The notes under the pieces are model-generated. The model made no database searches and was not told the origin of the DNA. It worked only from the letters and a program-made list of their open reading frames with translations. Below are positions 57,707-64,000 of a stretch of 64,000 bases of DNA, piece by piece; position 1 is the first letter of the stretch; each line of letters opens with the position of its first letter. Made by a program: the position numbers and the translations under genes. Source of the DNA: Bombyx mori. Its lineage: Eukaryota; Arthropoda; Insecta; Lepidoptera; Bombycidae. The stretch lies in assembly GCF_030269925.1 (NCBI RefSeq), contig NC_085125.1, positions 1,084,501-1,148,500 on the forward strand, read 5' to 3'.

Positions 57707-57905
57707 TTTTTTTTTCTATTGCTTAGATGGGTGGACGAGCTCACAACCCACCTGGTGTTAAGTGGTTACTGGAGCCCATAGACATTTATAAAGTAAATGC
57801 GCCACACACCTTGAAATATAAGTTTTAAGGTCTCAGTATAGTTACAACAGCTGCCCAGCACCCGGTGGTACCTACCCGTGCGGGCTCACAAGAGGACCTA
57901 CCACC
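57707..57905 (-). repeat. Bm1 SINE with internal deletion
   Basis: The body runs from the T-rich tail to 'acaacagctgcccagcaccc' and jumps to 'ggtggtacctacccgtgcgg'; about 45 bp are missing. Confidence 0.85.
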
Positions 57906-58191
57906 TACCTGCTGGTCAGATCTGGTAAAGACGCTCGCTGGCCTGTCAATAGCAGATGCTATAAAGACCGCCGAAGACAGGAAGACGTGGAGAAGCATAG
58001 TGCATAGAGTGATCAACACTTCAAGCTAGACACGACCTTCAGCAATGAAGAGACCGACTCAGAAGACGAATCGAAAGCGGGTGTTCTGGTAGGTGTCTCT
58101 TTTTTTGACAAATGACAGCTGACACATACACAACGGGGATAACAAAAATCCAAGTTTTGTAATTGTTTTTAAAAGGAAAAAAGCGATATAT

Positions 58192-58275
58192 CAAATCAAA
58201 TCAAATCAAATCAAAAAAAAATTATTCAACATAAATGAAAGTACATACTTGTTGAACGTCAAAAGAACTACCGCC
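58192..58275 (+). repeat. (atcaa)n repeat with retroposon-like flank
   Basis: Four or more 'atcaa' units, an A run, then 'acatacttgttgaacgtcaa', like 20678-20790. Confidence 0.5.
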
Positions 58276-58818
58276 AAAAGAAAACACATAGGTTACGGTT
58301 TTAATTGTGTTAATCGAAATGCCCTGCTTAGTTTTGAATAGGGGTCCTCAGCCTGCAAGGCCAGTCGCCAACTACAGCACATGTAGCATTTGAGGCCATA
58401 TCAGCTGTTGCTTTAATGAGAAAGGCTTGTTCCGGCTATGTTCTAGCTATGATGAAGCACGGGTCTTGTACTATAGCAACTAGATACCGATATACAAACG
58501 TTTAAAGCAAACAAATCTGTTCGTCACAGGACTGTTTGTTCGATGTGGGGCCGACCCAACAACTCTCGACCCAGCAATTAGGAGCGCTAACTACTGTCCG
58601 CTGAGTGAATCTTCTAAATGTTGCGATTTGTTATGTCCCTTTACTTTTATTTTTGGATTTTTGATTGGCCTTTACCGATTTTAAGGGCAAGCAGTTTTGC
58701 TTGCGGAGTGAATGAAACGGATGGATAAGTTTGTCCCTTTATAAGCAAGCTACTTTGGTGCATTTGATTATAAAGAGTCGCTGAAAGGGGTCGTTTTAAG
58801 TCCATTTTTGGATTGACG

Positions 58819-58980
58819 GTCGTCGTGGCCTAAAGGATAAGACGTCCGGTGCATTCGTATCTAGCGATGCACCAGTGTTCGAATTTCGCAGGCAGATACT
58901 AATTTTTGTAATGAAATACGTATTCGACAAATGTTCACGATTGACTTCAACGCTGAAGGAATAACATCGTGTAATAACAT
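58819..58980 (+). repeat. Bm1 SINE with head, left part of an interrupted copy
   Basis: tRNA-like head and centre down to 'catcgtgtaataaca', where a family S element breaks it. Confidence 0.85.
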
Positions 58981-59101
58981 TTAACGGTAGGCAGCGGCTT
59001 GGCTCTGCCCCTGGCATTGCTGAAGTCCATGGGCGACGGTAATCACTCACCATCAGATGGGTGGTATGCTCGTATGCCTACAAGGCCAACAAAAAAAAAA
59101 T
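58981..59101 (+). repeat. Short retroposon, family S, nested in Bm1
   Basis: 'ggtaggcagcggcttggctc' to 'caaggccaacaaaaaaaaaa'. It entered at the A-rich spot of Bm1, so the exact target duplication is unclear. Confidence 0.8.
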
Positions 59102-59375
59102 GAAACCCGTAATATTATAATTTGCATAATTACTGATGGTAGGGCCTCTTGTGAGTTCGCACGGGTAGGTACCACTTGCCTATTTCTGCCGTAAAGCAGT
59201 AGTGCGTTTCGGGTTGAAGCCGTTGTGCTGTTAAAGCCTTAAGACCTTACGACTCAACAACCTGACTCGAGGTGGGTGGCGGCATTTACGTTGTAGATGT
59301 CTATGGTCTCCGGTTACCACCTAAAACCGTGACGGCCGTGAGCTCGTCCAAAAATCAAAAGCAAAAAAAAAAAAA
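59102..59375 (+). repeat. Bm1 SINE, right part of the interrupted copy
   Basis: Resumes 'tgaaacccgtaatattataa' and runs to the A-rich tail, with a deletion near 59215. Confidence 0.85.
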
Positions 59376-59782
59376 TTCGATTCATCATTCATTTTTGTTT
59401 AATCTTTATTTCACGTGTTTATTTTAACGAAATAATCATTAAATTAAAAAAATTATAATTATCAGATTCAAATTTAATTTTTCGTAGTATTAAAATTAAT
59501 TTATTGTCCTTTCGTGTGAACACAACAAAACTTCAAGTGTTAAAACATAATTGTTTTAAAACACGTCAAATATATAAAATAAAATTTCGTTCATTGTTTG
59601 TTTATTTTTAATTCTAAATTTAAATTTGTTGTAACTGATTTGTTTAGATATGAATCGGACGTGAACAGAAACATGTTATATTACAATAAACCTAATTTGA
59701 ATATCTGACGGTAGCATAGCCTACAAAATAATTATAATATTCAAACTTTCTATTTTAATACCGGTCAAAGGGCGCTAGGAAG

Positions 59783-59989
59783 TTACGTGTTGTAGTTTTG
59801 AGAGAATATTAACACGCGACCGCTGCGTTCATTATCAGCGCGTTTCCAGAAATAATTTAATGCGATCCAAGCTCTAGAATCCAATCCCATTTTCCATTGG
59901 TGTCTTTCTTCAGACGAAGCATAAAATATATCCTCTGTGTGACAGTAGCTATCATACAACACTAGATATTTCACAGGTGCCTGAATCAC
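59783..59989 (-). CDS. Unrecognised 68-residue open frame
   Basis: The frame is rich in Trp and Tyr (HQWKMGL, WIALNYFWKR), unusual for random AT-rich sequence, and ends in TAA at the left. It abuts the 5'-truncated jockey-type fragment that begins near 60018. I cannot assign a family; it could be an exon of a decayed gene. Confidence 0.2.
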   Translation of the reverse strand: MIQAPVKYLVLYDSYCHTEDIFYASSEERHQWKMGLDSRAWIALNYFWKRADNERSGRVLIFSQNYNT

Positions 59990-60017
59990 GCTTACGACAT
60001 TTCAAGATAAGCTTGCT

Positions 60018-60340
60018 TAAATACAAGTTCCGCACAACAACATTCGCTACTTCGACAAAGCGGCACGACACGAGAACCTTCTCATTGTGGCCGCCGGTAA
60101 CTACATTCCCGATCCTGCGGACAGAATGGAAAGCAGTCGACGTCGCCCAAAACACGTCATTTCGGATCCTCCCGATCCACTAACGGTGCTTTTAGGTACC
60201 TCAAAAACCGTTCATCGTTCTCGTCGAACCCGTCGCTTGTGACGAAGGGCTCGGCGAGTAAATTAACTCTCAGACACAGCCCACCGAGTTTCTCGCCGGA
60301 TCTTCTCAGTGGGTCGCGTTTCAGATACGGTGGTAGATTC
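60018..60340 (+). mobile_element. Jockey-type retrotransposon 3' end, left part
   Basis: Reads YFDKAARHENLLIVAAGNY and SSRRRPKHVISDP, matching the C-terminus at 56390-56500, then the 3' UTR (cgtcgaacccgtcgcttgtg ... ggtggtagattc). Interrupted at 60341 by Bm1. An in-frame ATG at 59977 is coincidental. Confidence 0.82.
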
Positions 60341-60585
60341 TTTTTTTTTTATTGCTTAAATAGGTGGACGAGCTCACAGCCCACCTGGTGTTAAGTGATT
60401 ACTGGAGCCCATTGACATCTACGACGTAAATGCGACACCCACCTTGAGATATCAGTTCTAAGGTCTCAGTATGCCACTCAACGACTGCCCCACCCTTCAA
60501 ACCGAAACGCATTAATGCTTCACGGCAGAAATAGGCAGGATGGTGATACCTACCCGTGCGGACTCACAAGAGGTCCACCACCAGT
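60341..60585 (-). repeat. Bm1 SINE nested in the jockey-type 3' UTR
   Basis: Complete 3' body on the minus strand, flanked by 'attc' on both sides (60337-60340, 60586-60589). Removing it restores the 'gtagattc(t)gcgaagcac' block seen in other copies. Confidence 0.88.
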
Positions 60586-60712
60586 ATTCCGAAGCACGGC
60601 TCTTGCTAGGGATCGTGTTAGCAACGTCGTCAGGTTTGAGCCCCGTGAGCTCACCTACTAGTTAAGGTTACGCTGAAATAGCCTCTAAAGGCTATCAGGT
60701 TAGGTAGGAAAA
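60586..60712 (+). mobile_element. Jockey-type retrotransposon 3' end, right part
   Basis: Continues 'ccgaagcacggctcttgcta' to 'gttaggtaggaaaaaaaaag'. Confidence 0.82.
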
Positions 60713-60909
60713 AAAAAGACAACAAGATTCGGATCGTCGGTCGATCGAGCAATGTCACTCGCTCCATGGAAGGTCTTTTCATTATCATTAAAACCTCCCG
60801 AACTCCGCACAAGGCAGCACTTTACTTGTGTCTTCAAGAAAACAAAAAATACGACTTTAGTTTTATTAGTGGAAGTCAAAATAGTCGAACTGAGTCATGA
60901 GCTAGCTAG

Positions 60910-61236
60910 TTATAAATTTCGTGTAGATCGTGCCAGGGCACAATGCGGGGCTGCGGTTAAAACTTTTAACGAGTATTCGTCTGAATCTAACGGAATTGGC
61001 TTCATGCACGACTCGTGTGTAGTCGCCGCGTACAGAGTAGGATAGGGTAGTACAGCAACTCCACTTGCACTTCGTTGTTCAGCTAACAAATGCGATGCTG
61101 TTTCGGTCGATACAGCAAGTGACGTCACAGTCTCAGGAAGCGTGCATGTCAGTAGCAGCTTTCCAGGTAGGTAACACATCATTGGGTCCGTCAATGATTT
61201 TCCCACTGTCGTCTTGATCAGTACCGTAACCAACAC
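60910..61236 (-). CDS. Unrecognised 108-residue open frame
   Basis: An uninterrupted frame of 108 codons lies among repeats. The + strand of the same stretch also has a long open frame (60752-61045), so the low stop density may reflect base composition. The predicted product has a hydrophobic start and a basic end (CALARSTRNL). I recognise no domain and see no splice context. It may be part of an unknown transposon. Confidence 0.2.
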   Translation of the reverse strand: MLVTVLIKTTVGKSLTDPMMCYLPGKLLLTCTLPETVTSLAVSTETASHLLAEQRSASGVAVLPYPTLYAATTHESCMKPIPLDSDEYSLKVLTAAPHCALARSTRNL

Positions 61237-61274
61237 TTAGGAACACCTAGAATATTCTGTTAGGTCTAAATCAG

Positions 61275-61482
61275 CTTTTTTTTTATTGGTTACTTGGGTG
61301 GACGAGCTCACAGCCCACCTGGTGTTAAGTGATTACTGGAGCTCATAGACATCTACAACGTAAATGTGCCACCCACCTTGGGATATAAGTTCTAATGTCT
61401 CAAGCATGCAACGGCTGCCCCACCCTTCAAACCGAAACGCTTTACCCGCGCGGACTCACAAGAGGTCCTACCACCAGTAAAA
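61275..61482 (-). repeat. Bm1 SINE, with internal deletion
   Basis: Body from the T-rich tail; 'gaaacgctttacccgcgcgg' shows about 45 bp lost between the 'gcattactgc' and 'ctacccgcg' blocks. Confidence 0.85.
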
Positions 61483-62211
61483 AAGTAAAAAAAAAGTAAA
61501 AAAGAGTCTGGGACTATAACCGATGGTGTGCATCTTCACTGATTCGGTGGTCCTAAAAGGAAACCTAGTGACTTATTTTTTGACAGATTGTTTTAAAAAA
61601 TATTTGATTGATGACTTTTAAACAGAACTTCCTTCAATTTATCTCCTGTTTTCGTTTTTGCTCGGTATCTGTTATAAGAATTATTTTCTTTGGTGATATC
61701 TCTGTTGGTTTTCGTCTGTGACAACTGTTTCTGTTGTTCCGACTTGTCATTTTACATCGGAGTTTTTCATACATACATAATATATCCTCACAAATTTCCA
61801 TTGAGTCTTTTAGACAATACTAATGTCAAAATGGGCGTGATCTAGGGAAACCGCCGAAAAGCATTTACTATCAGTTTGATGATACGCGTCATAAAAATTA
61901 AATGTATCTTAACAGAAGGTCAGTCCAGAAATAGCTTGAAAATTAAGAAAAACATTTTTAAATTAATCTCAATCAAGATTATTAGATCGCAACTAATTGC
62001 TTCTTCATCATTACGAAGTAGTTTTAGAAACATTTCTGTTTGCGATGTTGAGGTTAAGATACAAATAAGACAAAATTAATTCTTGTTCGAAGTACCGAGC
62101 TGTCTGCAACGGAGTAACAAACTTTATACACAGAGAAACAGCGACGACAGTGATGTTGGCGTAGAAGACATTTTAAAGTAATGGAGGTAAACCCACTCTC
62201 CATAATATTTT
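61483..62211. other. Intergenic stretch
   Basis: No gene or shared repeat recognised. Confidence 0.4.
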
Positions 62212-62417
62212 TCTATACTAATATTATAAAGAGGAAAGATTTGTTTGTTTGTTTGTTTCGAATAGGCTCCGAAACTACTGGACCGATTTGAAAAATTATT
62301 TTTCCATTAGAAGCCGACATTGTCCCTGATGAACATAGGCTACTTTTTTTAATTTTTTTTTTTTTTTGTTTCATGTGTGTTTTAATGTTTCCGAAGCGAA
62401 GCGAGGGCGGGTCGCTA
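62212..62417 (+). mobile_element. Helitron-like element, family D
   Basis: Begins TCTATACTAATATTATAAAG and ends 'gcgagggcgggtcgctag' before T. A short internally deleted relative of 3429-3864, and the reverse of the ends at 223 and 39199. Confidence 0.65.
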
Positions 62418-62811
62418 GTATTATATATTTTAGTTCACAGTTTATTTTCTGCAATAGCAAAAATAGGGACTGAATCCACGAGCTGAGAGTTATAAAACTG
62501 ACACTAACCACACAGAAGGCCTTGTATTTTAATGGCGAGGGTCGTTACTCTCAATTCATATCCACATTAACTTGCAGGCGGCCAGTAAATTTCAATAATC
62601 CCATAGCTCTCATCGTAAATCTGCGATCCGGGAATATATTTCAAAACGATTGGCTGATCCATCAGCAAAAATATCACGCGTATTTTTATGAATATGAATT
62701 AATTACCAATGACAATCTCTATTTTATTCGTGCGTTCGAGATATAAAGATTATGAGAGTAACATTGGCTCATTGGAGCCCATTCGAAATGCTCTCAGGTA
62801 AAAGGTTTTTT

Positions 62812-62998
62812 TCTTTTCCCGTCCTAAGCTGGTAGCGTTGAAAGGCTATGCCAGCGTAACCTAACAAGGTGAGCTCACAGGGTTCAAACCTGACGACGTT
62901 GCTAAGACTAACCCTGGCAAGAGCAGTGCTTCGCAGAATCTACCACTGGATCGGAAGCGCGACCCACTGAGAAGATCCGCCGAGAAACTTAGTGGGCG
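62812..62998 (-). mobile_element. Jockey-type element 3' UTR
   Basis: Reverse complement: 'ttcttttcccgtcctaagct', 'gcagaatctaccactggatc', 'gatccgccgagaaacttagt'. Confidence 0.72.
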
Positions 62999-63575
62999 GT
63001 AAAAGGTGATATACTGCCATTAAACATATTTTTTAAGGTCTCAGTTGCAATCGAATATTGGTGACCCTTAGCATAATAGCTTTCAATAGCTTTCAAGAGG
63101 TAAGACAGTACAAACACGCAATGAGCTGCTACTACTCAATGTAAGATATATTTATGGAGATTGAGTGACAGTGTTTATATCTAGAGAATATCCTAAATAG
63201 AAATAACTTCTTACTAATACAGTATTGTTACACTTTGGTTGAGCTCATGGTTCACCTGGTCGTGTATACCACCACCCATCTTGAAACGAGTCCTAGACTG
63301 AGTTGTATTATATAACCGCTGGTTTCAAATTGGATGCAAGAATGCTAAGCGTCAAAAATAGGTAATATAAAATTATGTCAGCCCATTGAATACATAGCCA
63401 ATGAATACAGAATCTATTTCGATGCAGTATTACCGCATATTACAATCCTAGCTCGATACAAGTCACTGTACGTAATATTGTCGTAATACAGAGCGTTGCT
63501 TGTTAGCCAAATTGAGCACTTGTATGGCATTGCCTAGAGATTTGAACGCATGCTGTCAAAGTTTTATCTATACTA
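62999..63575. other. Intergenic stretch
   Basis: Mostly unrecognised; a very worn Bm1-like scrap ('gagctcatggttcacctgg') lies near 63241. Confidence 0.35.
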
Positions 63576-63825
63576 TCTATACTAATATATAAATCTACAG
63601 TGATTTTTACGAATGTTCCGTTATAACTACTGAACCATGCATCCGATTGACTTGAAACTTGCTATCCATGTAGAAAATACATGGACTTATCAGATAGGCT
63701 AATATTTATATGAGTATTAGACTCCTTACACCAGTTGCGGGGGCGTTAATAATGAGAATCTTTGTGGGGGTGAGAAATAATGATGTTAATTTTAAATGCC
63801 CAGCGAAGCAGCCGGGTACAGCTAG
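63576..63825 (+). mobile_element. Helitron-like element, family A
   Basis: TCTATACTAATATATAAATC to GGTACAGCTAG, 250 bp, without inner insertion. Confidence 0.7.
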
Positions 63826-63920
63826 AAGATTTATAATTTTGGTACTATAGCGTTGTAATTACAGTAAAAAAATCGATTAATTTTCTATGTAACTGAAATT
63901 TATCTTGTTTTTTTTTAAGA

Positions 63921-63961
63921 ACGAGTTGCTGCATCGCGATTTCAAAATGTCTACTGTCAGG
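63921..63961 (+). CDS. Possible exon of a gene running off the right edge
   Basis: A T-rich tract ending in AAG is followed by a 41-bp open segment and a strong donor (GTCAG|GTAAGA). It contains CAAAATGTCTACT, which would suit a translation start (Met-Ser-Thr-Val), or the segment may be an internal exon read as NELLHRDFKMSTV. The next exon would lie outside the window. Confidence 0.3.
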
Positions 63962-64000
63962 TAAGAGATCATTAGATTCACCAAGTTCCGAAGGAAAGAT

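Overview
The window looks like nuclear DNA of a moth, almost certainly a silkworm (Bombyx). The strongest sign is more than twenty copies or fragments of one tRNA-headed SINE whose sequence matches what I know of Bombyx Bm1. AT-rich introns, consensus GT-AG splice sites and a lepidopteran-type odorant receptor fit this. Nothing looks bacterial, and I see no operons, CRISPR arrays or functional tRNA/rRNA genes.

Two protein-coding genes can be rebuilt exon by exon, both on the + strand. The first (22099-29265) is a nine-exon insect odorant receptor (7tm_6 family) of 388 residues; all exon phases agree and the summed length is an exact multiple of three. The second (33540-41870) is a nine-exon RPAP3 homologue (Drosophila spaghetti, an Hsp90/R2TP co-chaperone subunit) of 504 residues, with a TPR block and an RPAP3 C-terminal domain, followed by an AATAAA signal. 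They are neighbours by position only; nothing suggests they work together. A decayed HARBI1-like gene (PIF/Harbinger nuclease family) lies on the - strand at 50501-52215 and still shows intron boundaries. A possible three-exon small gene at 47890-49061 and an exon-like segment at the right edge are weaker calls.

Region by region: 1-22 kb is intergenic and full of Bm1 copies, Helitron-like ends, a TIR element with a 60-bp duplication (2.5-2.8 kb), a hAT-like MITE nested in a Bm1 (8.7-9.2 kb) and fragments of non-LTR elements. 22-29 kb is the odorant receptor, whose introns hold Bm1, RTE, Helitron, Tourist-like MITE and Ty3/gypsy integrase remnants. 29-33.5 kb is repeats, ending in a palindromic MITE about 240 bp upstream of the RPAP3 start codon. 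33.5-41.9 kb is RPAP3, with a 56-bp duplication across the exon 7 splice donor. 42-43 kb holds two direct copies of a repeat that also lies inverted in RPAP3 intron 7. 44-64 kb is mostly intergenic, with jockey-type retrotransposon 3' ends, tRNA-derived SINEs, the Harbinger pseudogene and nested insertions.

I did not find a new multi-gene system. The value lies in the two gene models and in several dated nested insertions with clear target-site duplications.
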